DNA of 64,000 nt. Origin: Acanthococcus lagerstroemiae. Taxonomy: Eukaryota > Arthropoda > Insecta > Hemiptera > Eriococcidae. This document shows, piece after piece, positions 12,386 through 24,600 of the stretch. Where the stretch lies: contig CM063107.1 of assembly GCA_031841125.1 (NCBI GenBank), positions 68,521,814-68,585,813 on the forward strand. Direction: 5' to 3'. The notes under the pieces were generated by a model, which was not told the origin of the DNA, did not search any database, and saw nothing but the letters and a program-made list of their open reading frames with translations. Numbering within the stretch: position 1 is the stretch's first letter; the number at the start of each line of letters is the position of its first letter. Both the position numbers and the translations under genes were made by a program.

Positions 12386-12665
12386 CGTGACAAAATTGAA
12401 GAGACTAAATTTGCCACATAAAAGTTCATTACAATTTTGGCGAGGAATGAGAAACTGCGCTAATGTCAAACTTTCAAATTATAGTTGGTGTCCCTGAATT
12501 TGAAATGTCTGTAGTTCATCTCGATTATCTTTAACACTATTAAAATATACGAAAAACAATGACGTACGTAATTATGTCAATTGCAGGCCAATATTCAACG
12601 ACACTGTAGCCTGTATACAGGGTGTCCCACTATCGTACAATGCGAAAATAATCTCGCTTGTATTC
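12380..12665 (+). repeat. Dispersed repeat, inverted pair member 1
   Basis: From GACAAAATTGAAGAGACTAAA through ATTGCAGGCCAATATTCAAC to GTGTCCCACTATCGTACAAT; the reverse complement lies at 15510-15765. Confidence 0.72.
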
Positions 12666-13249
12666 AAAAATGTTTCTCTACGTTCTTTATTACTTGGTTG
12701 GTAATTTACATTAAAAAAGAAATTAATTTTATGCCTTTGTTTATGGTAAAAAAAATTGTACGTCAACATGGGCAAAGAAGATGATCAAAGTGATGTACCA
12801 AATTCAGAGATTCCAACTTTCCCCTCCCCGTTTGTTTCTCTCTCGTTCATTTCCAAAAAAGTTTCAGTTAGCAAAACTAAAACCTCCTTCCTCGAGAAAC
12901 TATCAGGCACGTACTTCCAAATAAATATATTTTAGAGCTCATCGAGAAGAACTCTATTTGAGGTTGAACACAGAGTCGAATCAGTTCAGTCCTGCCACCA
13001 AAACTGATATGGACAATATTTCTTCGGACTTGACGGCTTTCAAGTTTGGGGTTTGTCTAAAGTTACACACTAGGATAATTTTTATTTATTCTTGATGGGT
13101 TTTTCGAACTATTCTGGGGACACCAGCTAGACTGGTTTCAATAAGATGAAGAAAATTCCAGAACAGTTTCAGGTCGATCAGATAAGAGGAATACGGGTTC
13201 CAAGCCCTGCCCCTTCTCATGAAAAAATGCGTAAAAGATTTGATGTTTA

Positions 13250-13590
13250 ACCGAATTTTTCTCTTCTTCTAAAATGGTACTCGAAATTCTTGGGGAAGTT
13301 TCTACGTCCGACCACCTCCGATGTTAGTTAAGGCGGTGGGGGTCCAATGTTAGTAAATTTTCCGAAATGGTATTTGATAATTTGGGGTTTCGAGGTTGCT
13401 GAATTCAATGTATTCTTGGACTCTTATTCCCTTGGGTATCATTAAAGAAACATCGGTCAAGTATTGGTCATTTTTCTAAGATAGTATTGAATTTGTAGGT
13501 TTCAAAGATGCGGAGGTCAGTTCTGGTGGCAGTTTTTAATTCAATACCCGGGGTTATAATTAAAGGGGGTGGGGTCAAATATCACTCATT
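13250..13590 (+). repeat. Degenerate ~125-bp repeats
   Basis: Units with TTTCTAAAATGGTA-T-GAA, GGTTTCGAGGTTGCTGAATTC, a TAATTAAAG run and GGTGGGGTCAA. Another unit follows the 13597 element (14010-14070), so that element probably inserted into the array. The GTCGCTGAATT word recurs at 6410, 8955, 52465 and 60572. Confidence 0.5.
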
Positions 13591-13596
13591 TTTCTC

Positions 13597-13986
13597 CAGG
13601 GTGTCCAACAAAATCGAATTTCGAATATAAATGACCTTTAAATGACTCCCCCCCCCCAATTTGCTATGAATGCGCTAAATGGAAAATCCCAAGATATGTG
13701 AAGTACGCAAAATGAAGTCCTGCTCATTTGATTCAGAATTCTGATTCGTGATCTTTTGAAACTGCTGGAACATACGCCATAGATAAAAACACGCAATCGC
13801 ATAAAAATGGCAACCTTGGTCATTATAGCAGAATTTTCCAACTTTAAATTCTTTGTTCTCTCTTTCAAGGTATAATTTGCTGAATTTTAAATTTTTAAAT
13901 TACCATAATTGAAAATGAAGGACTTTCAATGGCTTAAATGACCTTCTTCCAAAATAAATGACGTTAAATGACTGTTGGACACCCTG
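13597..13986. mobile_element. Inverted-repeat DNA element, 390 bp
   Basis: Perfect 14-bp terminal inverted repeats CAGGGTGTCCAACA, flanked by a possible TTCTC duplication (13592-13596, 13987-13991). The interior has AAATGAC repeats near both ends and a C9 run. No coding capacity. Confidence 0.75.
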
Positions 13987-14402
13987 TTCTCAAACTGTGC
14001 ATGATTTATAGGTTTCACGGTCACTGAATTCAATTCTGAGGATTAATTTTGACGTTCGATCACCTAGGATACAACTGACGGGAGCCAGCGTAAAGTATTT
14101 TTTCCAACATCAAGAACATATAAATTAAATAGGTACCATCCTAAATAATCAAAAGTTATTTTGCATGGACCTCCTCAACCTGTGCTTATAAGAAGTAAGT
14201 TACGAAAATCAAGAAACTTTAGAGACTTGTAAAACCCACGAACGGCACTCCGAAATTCAGGACATCATGTGTTGTTTAGAAGCTAAGTCCAGAATAGGAA
14301 ACCCTATATACAAGCGTCTACAAGATTGAATACTCATCAGTAGTAATACGCCGGTCAACTACAGCCGCACTCATCTCTCTCTATATACTAAAAAAGTAAG
14401 AT

Positions 14403-14960
14403 TTGCCGCCTCCAGGAGAAAAAAAGAAAAAAAACACTGCGGGTTGTCTACCCTGCCCCTTGATTGTTCATTTCTCCAGGGGTAGCCTACCCTTGGGAGG
14501 GGATTCATGGTGGAGGCGGGAGCTTAGTAAAATCCGCAGCCGCCGCCGTCTCCGGAAGAAAAACCCATTGCGGGTTACCTACCCTGCCCCTTAACTGCTC
14601 ATTTCTCCAGGGGTAGCCTACCCTTGGGAGGGGTTCATGGTGGAGGAGAGAGCTTGGGGAGGAAGGTCGCAATGAAGGACGAGAAGTTGTGGTGGGGGAG
14701 GGTTCTCTATACACTAAACAGTGAAAGCCATCTCCTCCTTCCCCTCTGTGGGGATAAATTCCTGGTGGTCTCCCCTGTACCTCAATTTCACGTTTCACCA
14801 GAGGTACCCTATCCCGAGTGGGGCTCCTCGGTGGAGGTGGGAGCTCCTGGAGAGGGAGGACGGCCACGGTATGGAGGAGGACAACTGACGGCTGTGGTGG
14901 GGATTGGCGGAGGGTAGCCCACCCCAGGGTGGGTCCTTAGTAGAGAAGAGAGCTCCTAGG
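14403..14960 (+). repeat. GC-rich tandem repeat array
   Basis: Units of about 135 bp: GCCGCCGCCGTCTCCGGAAG, CCCATTGCGGGTTACCTACC, CATTTCTCCAGGGGTAGCCT and GGTGGAGG-GGGAGCT. Two clear copies (from 14405 and 14538), then a diverged one. Related sequence recurs at 15190-15420. Open frames here are compositional artefacts. Confidence 0.68.
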
Positions 14961-15041
14961 TGTAGCACCATGTTGTTTTCATGTAATTTCCAAGGAAATG
15001 TTTTTATTTAGGGTAAGATAGACTTAGGTTACTATAACGTC

Positions 15042-15480
15042 CAGGGCCGTATTTACATATAGGCAACATAGGCACGTGTCTAGGCGGCGAGATTATAGGG
15101 TATTGCAGGCCGGCACGAGTGAAGCGAGTGACAGCGGTGGTTGGGCCACAAAGCGGCAAGGGGACAAAGCCCCCTAGTATATTGAAAAAGTAAAATCCGC
15201 CGCCGCCGTTTTCGGGAGAAAAAACCCACTGCGGGTTGCCTACCTTGGTGGAGGTGGGAGCTCTTGGAAAGGGAGGACGGCCACGGTGAGGAAGGGCGTC
15301 GTTGTGGGTGAGGAGGAGCATGGTGGTGGAAAGTGACTGTGATAGAGGAGGACAGCTGTGGAGGAGATTGGCATAGAGCACACCTCAAGGGGGTCCTTGG
15401 TGGAGGAGAGAGCTCCTATAGTAGTTATACTTTCTAGCTTGCGAAGTCGGCGGGGGTTGGGCCGCGAAGCCCCCTAGTTG
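15042..15480 (+). repeat. GC-rich repeat with hAT-like left end
   Basis: Starts CAGGGCCGTATTTACATATA, followed by a GGGCCACAAAGCGGCAAGGG/AAGCCCCCTAG word that recurs at 15450-15475, and between them a copy of the 14403 unit (GCCGCCGCCGTTTTCGGGAG). The right boundary is unresolved. Confidence 0.5.
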
Positions 15481-15509
15481 CTTCTTATTGAGGCTTGCTG
15501 GAAAGAAAA

Positions 15510-15765
15510 AATAATAATTCTCGTGTTCCCAAATGCATTGTACGATAATGGGACATTCTGTATACAAGTTACAATGCAGTTGAATATTGGCCTGCAATTA
15601 ATATAAGTACGTAAATTATTGTTTTTAGTATTTTAACAGCGGTAAGGATGACCGAGATATTGAACTACAGACAATTTGAGGAGGCCATATGTAATTTATA
15701 AAACGTACAAATTGTATTGAACCTCTTCTGGAAAATTTAGTCTTCTTCAATTTTGTCGTTGCTAA
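15510..15765 (-). repeat. Dispersed repeat, inverted pair member 2
   Basis: ATTGTACGATAATGGGACAT, TTGAATATTGGCCTGCAATT and AAATTTAGTCTTCTTCAATT are reversed forms of the 12380-12665 blocks in the same order. Confidence 0.72.
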
Positions 15766-17390
15766 CTTTTCTACTCGGCCGCACGAAGCGACATATTTGT
15801 ATCATAGAAAAATCAAATTTACCCCTATATGTTCCCTTCTGGCGCTGTTAGCTCACCTCAGTTTTTCGAAGAATTTTCGGGGTGATAAGGAACAGTCTAG
15901 CTGAGGTTCATCTCTGCGTCATGTTTTGCGTTGTAGAATCCCCTTATTTACTGGATTATAATATCTCTTGGAACCATAAATATCCCAATACTCGGTATTC
16001 AGCTGATTTAAAAAAAAAATACTTTCTACATTTTTTTCGGCTCCATTTTGCCCTTAATCCTCAAATATTGAACAGTGTAACTGTGGCAAAGTCATACACG
16101 TGTTAAACTCACATGAATGCTGAATGCACAGCAAAATGGACCTTTAATTCCCCATTAATGTGGTTCGTTGAATCCTGAAAATATCAGATTCCGTTAGTAG
16201 AGGATCTCGTATTGAAAAAATTTAACGCTTAGGCTTTGAGTCTGTGAACTCCCTCAGTCCTAGCTTTCTTTGTAAATGGCTAAAGGAATCCTTGAATTTC
16301 CCCCGATTATTTATTTATTTATAAGCTCCACACGGCCATATGGTCGTTTACAGGAGACGGGGGGGGGGGTACAAAAGTAGGTAACTATTTAAAAATAGTA
16401 AAATGTAAACTGTAAGTAAGAGAGAGACAGACAGACACGAGGAGGGGGAGAGTGAGTGAATGAATGAGAGTGAGAGAGAGTGAAAGAGTGACGTAGAGAA
16501 AGGAGGGGAATGAGGAGGTTTGGGGGAGATGATGGGTGACAAGGGTGGGGACACAAGATATATCAGAATAAAAGCAATGATAGGCAGTGATATGAAGAAA
16601 GAACATCAGGTGAGTTATAGATAGATAGGTAACTGGGGCAGTATTTTTCTGCGGAATTCCTATGTTTCTTACGTGAAATATATCAATTTCCGGAAACTGT
16701 AGTGCTAATTTATTATAAGTACAGATGAAGAATTGTGTTCAGTCCACTAAAACGGTGACTTTCGGTCTGGGCGGTAATAACATGAAACAGCTCCCTTGTC
16801 CTGTTTGGGTGGGATGGTACTTTAGTGCCTGTTTGACTTAGTTCGAGGAGGGCGTCTATTTTGCTATGAAGGAGTTTGTATACATAACTAACGAAAATAG
16901 CTGGCGCCTTACCAGTAGAGTGTCCATTTCGAATACTTTAACCAAGCCTTTGTATGGGATATCTAGCGGTTAATATTCGAACACTTTTTACAGGTACTTC
17001 AGAAATTTCGTTTGGGGCTTTTCAATCTGTTGCATTCCAATTTTCTTATACGGGTTCATTATGTTCATGACATACAGGCAGACACACCGACCTATATTTT
17101 CACCTCAGTGCAAATGTCGTGTGGCTCATGCACACTTGACCTAAGTGACAAAAACGGTTTTTTTCAGGAGAGCGATTTGAAAATTATAAACAACGTTGCG
17201 TTATATACGTGGCTCAAATTGTTTACGCCATCTAGGGGAGGGGGGGGGGTAAAAAGGAAGTAATTCCATTTGCGAGTGTAGCCCGATAGAGGGAATCGAG
17301 ATCTGTCAGAATATGTATTATGTATTAAACTCATTTCCGTCAAAATGTCACTAAGGTCAAGTGTGCATGAGACATTCGATGTCTTCTATC
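15766..17390. other. Mostly featureless stretch
   Basis: Apart from the purine tract at 16411 and G runs at 16359 and 17236, no gene or repeat boundary seen. Confidence 0.4.
16411..16515 (+). repeat. Purine-rich low-complexity tract
   Basis: GAGAGAGACAGACAGACACG and further GAGTGAGAG words, about 105 bp of nearly pure purine on the + strand; preceded by a G11 run. Confidence 0.7.
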
Positions 17391-17392
17391 CC

Positions 17393-17530
17393 CGATGCGC
17401 AAAATCCCACCAGTTACCCGGATAACTAAAGGGGAACCAAGAGGAACTGACGGTTTTCTGGGTAGTCTGAGGGTAACCGAGGGTTGCAAATAGGTAACTT
17501 TTCAGCGAGTTACTAGAGGTTACGTGAAGG
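17393..17530 (-). repeat. Inverted single copy of the GTTACC-rich unit
   Basis: GATGCGCAAAATCCCACCAG, then TTACCCGGATAACTAAAGGG and GGTAACCGAGGGTTGCAAAT are the reverse complement of the 2215-2515 unit. Confidence 0.7.
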
Positions 17531-18156
17531 TAAATTTATGTATTCATTGATCTTGAATTAACACGCTACAGTTGTTTTTAATAAATGTAATATACGCATC
17601 ACCGATTCTGAAATCCAAAATTTTCCAACGGTTAAACGTAAAAGAAAAAAAAAACTCCTAAGATTCGTGAATTTTTTGAATGAGCACCTGAAATGGCCAA
17701 TATGCTAACTTTGATAGATAATTGGAGGTGGCTGCTGCTAATGCCCCCCCCCCATAGCTACGGACAGCCTCAATCACTTTTTTTCTTTGTAGTATTCGAA
17801 TATACGAAGATATTAAATTTCGAAAACAACGATTCGGTGATGCATTATTCAAAAGAAAAAGAACCTTCAACTTTAGAACAGCCGTAGGTCATTGAGGCAC
17901 ACGCAGACACTCTACGTTTAATATCAATAAGATTGTAGGAGCACCTTGTGATATTTGAATTCAAATACCAAGTGAATGGATAGTAATTACATAAACAGAA
18001 ATAACGGAGGTAAAAAATAGGTACACCTTAATACACGAACAGGACGATATATGCATTCAATACTTCCACAGAAACATAGCATTCTTCGTGAAAAAACACC
18101 ATTAGGCAATAAATTCAACAGTGACTCCGATAAAATATGCAAACAGATTTTGCAGT

Positions 18157-18334
18157 CATAGGCGCTACCAGGAATTACCTCTGGGAGGGGCTGAATCAGA
18201 GAAAAGGGTAAAGGTAAATTTTCTACGAAAAAGGAAAAAATTGACAAGCAATTTTTAGCTTAAAATTTTTTTTAAATACACAGAGCGTTTAGGAGACTAT
18301 AGCCTTCATAGCCCCCTCCCTGGTTGCGCCCATA
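18157..18334. mobile_element. Inverted-repeat element upstream of FAR-B
   Basis: Ends read ATAGGCGCTACCAGG and (reversed) ATGGGCGCAACCAGGG, like the 20617 element. The right end is about 140 bp before FAR-B exon 1. No clear target duplication. Confidence 0.5.
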
Positions 18335-18474
18335 TAAAGTTTTCTCATTGAAAATGTGCTCCCAGAATCAGGAGTTCTTGTATAACAGACATGCTCAAGT
18401 CGTATAAGTTAACATCTCCGCATGTAATTGTATTCTGAATCATTGCTGAAAGGATTCTGACTTTTTCGCAGATT

Positions 18475-18672
18475 ATGGAAGAAAAGGGACGAATTCCAGC
18501 ATTTTACGCGCATAGATCAATATTAATCACTGGCGCCACAGGTTTCATTGGTAAAGTGCTGATATGGAAACTATTGCAAAGTTGTTCCTTAGTAGATAAT
18601 ATTTACATTTTAATTAGATCAAAACGCGGCGTCGATGTATCCACCAGACGGCAAGAACTGTTAGAATGTCCT
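18475..18672 (+). CDS. FAR-B coding exon 1
   Basis: Encodes residues 1-66, beginning [15 protein letters not shown] and containing the nucleotide-binding TGATGFIG. Exon sequence starts at 18472 after a polypyrimidine/AG acceptor. Donor GTGAGT at 18673, phase 0. The paralogous exon of FAR-C has the same acceptor-ATT-ATG arrangement and the same donor, which supports both boundaries. Confidence 0.92.
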
Positions 18673-21600
18673 GTGAGTATATCAACTACATAATTATTAT
18701 AGTAATTAGTAGCTTTGTCTATTCCCCATTTGAAGGCGAAAATTCATTTGATGCTCTCGAATGAAAGGCGTCAAGTATGAGTCTAAAACAAAGTTGAAAA
18801 GATTATGGAATTCGCAATTTTTCGCTCATTAACTTTTGTTACAGCAGCAACTTTTGGAAAACAGGATTCCTTTACCAATTTTATTAAAATAATTACAGAT
18901 TTTCGACACTTTCCGACAAAACGATCCCAAAATTCTAGAAAAAGTTGTGGCCATATCCGGAGACGTTGGTCTACCTCATTTGGGTATTTCGGATGAAGAC
19001 AGGGCTCGTCTATTGAATGATGTATCCCTCATATTCCATAGCGCCGCCATGTTGAAAATGGACGCCTCGCTGAAAGACGCCATCAACGTGAATACAGAAG
19101 GAGTTCTCCGAATGCTGGATATTGCACAAAATATGAAAAATTTAACGGTAAAAGTTTCTTTATAAGTACTTATTAAGTTCGAATACACGAAGACAAAAGA
19201 AGCCTCCGGAAAGAATTATCCACGAATGTTTTATAAATCGAATTCTTTCGACTTTTTCTACGATTACATATTCTAAAAAGCAAGGGGTTACAACTAGCAA
19301 GGTTTCCTTGACAAAGACCAGGTTTTACTAGACCATGATACAGACCACAAAGAAGCAGAACATTCACCAGCACATGCTTGTGTGCTCGTAAGCCACAGTG
19401 ATGTCTAATTCGAACAGGAAAGAACCAGACAAGAGCAACCCGGAAAGAAACATAACCTTCAAAAATTCTGAATCCTTGAGAGTATGAAAGAAAACCCGAA
19501 TTAGAACTCCATAAACATTACCATGAGGAAAAAATTCGAACCAGATAAAATATTCGTTGTATTTGAAAGTTCGACATCCTGGATTTGTATGCGACCATGT
19601 TACTCGTATAATGTTAATTCAAACATGTTTGGAAATGCTATTCGACTTGCTGCCGCGGATGATGTGAGAGCTGAGATCCAATCTCATCGAGGTACTTGCA
19701 CGCCACTGTTTCACTCGAAAGATTCAATCACATATGAAAAAAGGATCAGGGATGCCCCTACTAATCATATTACTTATATCATTAAAATTACCAGACTGGA
19801 TCATATCACATTATATCCTAAGAAAATCATGGACGCCATCACCAATCATATTATTCATATCGTCATCATTACCAAATTTCATCATATGAGGAGGGTATCT
19901 TGGATGCTCCCACCAATCTTATTATTCATATCATCGTAATTACTAGATTTTATGATATCAAGAGGGTATTGTGAATCTCCCCACCAATCATACTACTCAT
20001 ATCATCAATATATATGAGATTCTATTATATCAAAATGGTATCGGGGATTCCCCCACCAATCATATTACCTATATGAGTACGTGCCTCTAAAAAGGTCCCA
20101 CTTTGTCCATTTTATTTACGGAGATACAGCGATTTTTTGGATGTTAGGTCAAACATGTGAATTTTGGGATTCTTAGCTTTTCTGGTAGAGTGAACTTTGC
20201 TTCTTCGAATGACGCAAAAACCGTATATGATCGAATGAGACCCCGCGTAACCTCCAAAGTTCAAAATTCAGTGATATTTTTTACATTTTTTACTGGAAAA
20301 TTGTGAAAGCAAATATCTCGGGCAATTTTGAACTTAGGAGGTTCCGCGGGGTCTCATTCGATCAAAAATTTCGTCTAGTATAACGTACCGACAAAGTGAG
20401 ACCTTAGATGCACGTACACATATCATCATACTTCATTTCCAGATGGCACCACATAATCTCACATCATAAGAACATTTAAGATGCTTTCATCAATCATATC
20501 ATCTATACCCTCACAATTACCAGGTTTTATCAGACCCAGAGGAGGGTAGGGGATGACCTTAGGAATCATATTACTCACATATCGTCACATGTACTTAAAT
20601 ATTAAAATGTCACGTACAGGGGCGCAACCAGAACTTTTTTGGAGGGGCTAGAATATAGGGGAAAAAACTGAGGCAGGGGAGAAAGCTCGATTTGGTACCC
20701 ACCTACCTATTTTCATGAGCTGTAAATTTGTACGAACCTACGACGCAATGTAACCGCATCAGGCCATCGGCTTCGACGTCAATTTCTTTTCGTTTCAAAA
20801 TTGATTTTGAAAAAAATTCGAAGTATTCTGGAATGGGCTATAGCCCCCAGCCCCTCCTTGGTTGCGCCCTTGATTGTACATCATCTCAAGTCCACCATAC
20901 GAAGTCTTCAACGGAATCTTAAAATATTCAAGACTCAATAAAAACAGTTTGTTGACCCTAGATCGCAAAGTTTGTTTTCTTCAATCAAATTTTTTATCAC
21001 TAGGGTCAGACCAACAGTCCTACCTTTTGCAAACAGAAGCTTTTAACAATCGCAAACACTTCTGCATGTGTCCATCTTTACCTCTTGAACGATGAGATGA
21101 AGAAAAACCTGACCCTAGTGATAAAAAATGTGCGGAAGGGCCTAAAATTGAAACATTAACTAGGTATCCATGAGCCATAACTAATTCCAGTGCTTTTATT
21201 GAGTCATAAGCATTCTAAGGTCCCGGGAAAGGGCAAACTGGGGCGCTTTCCTGAAGTTATATTATAATGTGCATTACCTGACATTAATAGATATTTCAGC
21301 TGTAAAATAATTCTAAAAAACTATGTTTTTTTTCGAAAATTCCACGCATTTTGGCGATTATTTTGATAAATATGTTTTCTACAGAAAAGTTGTATAGAAC
21401 CTTTTTATAGAAAATTTAACAAGGAACATGTTACGTTATTTGCATTTTGGTCCTGAAGTGAATATTTTTTTAGATAACTGCGATTTAGCTAGTAACAATC
21501 GGTTATGAAAGAAAATAATAACAAAAGCCACGTTCCCCAAAACTTTATACATTTTTGCGATTATCTTGGTAAATATGCGTTCTATAGAAAAGTTGTCTGA

Positions 21601-24600
21601 TATATTTTTTATAGAAAATTTAACAAGAAACATTTTATGTTATATGAATCTTGGTCCTGAAGTTGGTATGTTCCGAGATATTCGGTTTTTTTGTAAAATT
21701 TCAGCATTACACATAATTTTAAGGTCAAAGCGCCACAGGTTAATGACCTCAAATTGAACTAAAATTTTGTATGGCGAGTTTCTAGGTCCATTGGAACCAA
21801 TTTCAGTGCGCACCTAATCGATTGACGAAAACCTGTAAAATAAGGGACACCCTAATGAATATGGGTCATCTCAAGTCACAATTCTATGTATCATTCCAAA
21901 TCTGAATTTCCTATAAGCGCCGGGTGTTAGACTTGGGAGTTGAATACCTATAAAAGAAATTATTATTATTATTTGTCTTTATATGACCTAATTGAAGCAG
22001 CTGTACTCTTGGGAATCTTCAGGCTTATTTTGCAACGACACTCAAAGTCACTAGCTCCTTCACATGACTTGTAAATTAAAAGCCATTCTGTGTGATTTTA
22101 TTCGTAGAAATGACATAATTATGCAAATTTGTATAGTGTACCATTTGGACACACAAATTTGTGTCATTCCACGCATAAGTCACACGTTATCATGGTTAAA
22201 TGCTAAGTGTGTCGTTTTGACATACACTTTCTCAAAATGTAGACGTTGAATACCACGACGTGTGTCTTTTCAGGATATATCATTTTTAGCCCCCCTATTG
22301 AAGCCGATTTCAGTGGTATGAGAATTAGACCCATGATGTTGAGTAATGACCTGTATGTACATTATGGTTCTGCATGTGACTATTTTTGACCGAACTGGAC
22401 GATAACGGCTGGAACTTTAAGGGTTAATTTCCAGACTGCAATACATCACATCATGAGGGGATCGAGGGAGCCCTTATTAATCATATTATCCACATCGTCA
22501 TAATTCATAAACTATAAACATATATCACTTTACCAACAGTGGATACTCATATTCACAATGTACCATTGCGTTATTCAACAGGCATTCATTTATGTATCTA
22601 CAGCTTATTGTTGCTGTCACGAAGAACTAGTCAAAGAGCAACTTTATCCGATGAAATTTAATCCTCGCGGTATAATTGATTTAGTGCACAATCTACCACC
22701 TACAATTCTAGACAAAATAACGGATGAGTAAGTTGAGCAGTTTCATCTAACCACGTTCTGTTTACTTTTTCTGACCTCTGCAATTCTTAGCGTAAAATAC
22801 GTACAAAAGGCACAATGGGATAGTAAAACAATCTGAAGTAAACATGGAATTTGAGAAGAGTCTATCAAAAATGTACATAGGCCGGATCGCATTCAGAATC
22901 CTGATAGAATTCCGCCAGTAAAAACCTTCGGTGTTTTCTATAAAAAGGTAATGTTGGCGAAGGCTGCAAGCGGCAAGAAAACTGAAGAAATGTATTGGTA
23001 AGCTTTGGTCCTCGACGATGAGTAATGATTCAGAGATCGCAAAATTTATTCTAAGACGCCCTGATGTCCTGCCAGAATGGACACTTTTTGAAAGTCCATG
23101 GATAGTTTTAGTAAAAAATAGAAACTGCGCCGATTTGTATGATAAAATGGCGAGCGTCATACTGAGGTAGTAAGGTGCAAGTTCATGCGGCCCTCCATGA
23201 TGACACAAGAAGCCAGTGGCGGCAACTAATTAGTAGCAGGTACTGCGTCAGGTACAATCGCTAGCAAAGTTGCACAGCAAAGCTACACCCATACTACAGT
23301 TTCATCTCAGTCCCATAATTTACTTAACTAATGCTAGGTAAAAATGACACGATGAACCGGCATTATGACATGGGAACAAGAAATATGCACTCAACGACTA
23401 GTGGCGCTGTAAGTTTCTCATTAGGGAGGTACAAAAATTGAAGTAAAAAAAAAAGTGCTTTTGTCTGTGAAAGAGAAATCAACAAGCAAAAAATTTTGTA
23501 CATCTCGTCTCAAAAATTTCTCAAGAAGCGCTGTTTCTATCAATTTGATACTTTCTGCATTTTTGAGGGGGAGGGAGGGGGTGCGAATAATGCTTTGTTC
23601 CCCCCGCTCCGTTCCTGCTGTCTAAATTACTTTTGTGACTGTATTCGTTTCAATGTTCTGGAAAATAATTTTTTCCCAACAACTCCATTTTCATGGGCCT
23701 TTGGAGATTTCAGCAGCTCTTTTTCTAATTTGCTCTCAACCCGAGTCCTGGAATCCGCCCTTTCGAGCATTACCTCAGAAACGTCAGAGAGGCTGTTACG
23801 GCTGTCTTAGCCCTCTCCTTTACTTGCCGAAAAACAAGCCTAGGTCGAAATGTAAGGAGTCGCTGCTACGTGGGCTCGAACACCAGCGCTCTATCCACTC
23901 AGCCAACCAGACCCCTTGGAGATTTTAGCAGGGAAAAATTGTTTAAAATCAAGAATGAGTCCAATCATGTTGAAGTGGCTTTCATTAGGTGAATGATATA
24001 TTCCAAGTATCGTCTCTCTTTCATCTGATAGATTTTTAACACATTTTTGATTGAAGAAAAATCGAAAAATTTTGAACCTCAAATTCGTCATTCAAAACTT
24101 ACTAATTATCAACTATTTATCAAATTATGCAAAGATTTGCATGCAGTTGATTTTCTATTTATTTTTTTGAGCTGCAATAACGAAATTGGGGTACGAAAAT
24201 TTTTTGGATTTTCATGATTTAATTTAAAATTAATCAGACCCAGGGGCGGATACAGCAAAAAACTTCAGGGGGGGGGAAATCCGAATGAAAAATGTTATAG
24301 ACGAAACATAATAGCCGTAGGTCACTACAGGAAGATTTATATATTTCGTGGGGGGGGGGCGGATACAGAAAATAATTTCAGGGGGGTCCGAATGAAAAAT
24401 GTTATAGAAGAAATATAGTAGCTCTAGGTCACTGTAGACAGATTTAGATATGGGGGTGTCCGGACCCCCCCCCCCCTGTATCAGCCGCACTGATAAGACC
24501 AGAAAACAGAAGTGATCGGACTTGGAGGTGATTTTGTACAAATATTTTCCAATGACATTTCCGAAGACACGAAACTTGAGTTACTTCTGGATAAAAAAAA

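Noticed and set aside
14505..15388. Several Pro/Gly/Arg-rich frames of 60-125 codons
   Set aside because: Products of the GC-rich tandem repeat.
19523..19939. 138-codon frame on +
   Set aside because: The second half is the 67-bp minisatellite (repeating HIIHIV-like peptide).
22762..23208. 148-codon frame on - in FAR-B intron 3
   Set aside because: Hydrophobic and antisense, no domain; a short + frame opposite (near 23000-23170) looks slightly coding but is also unrecognised.
23865..23915. Possible tRNA gene on -
   Set aside because: The tRNA-like head is part of a SINE with target duplications, and part of the anticodon region is missing.
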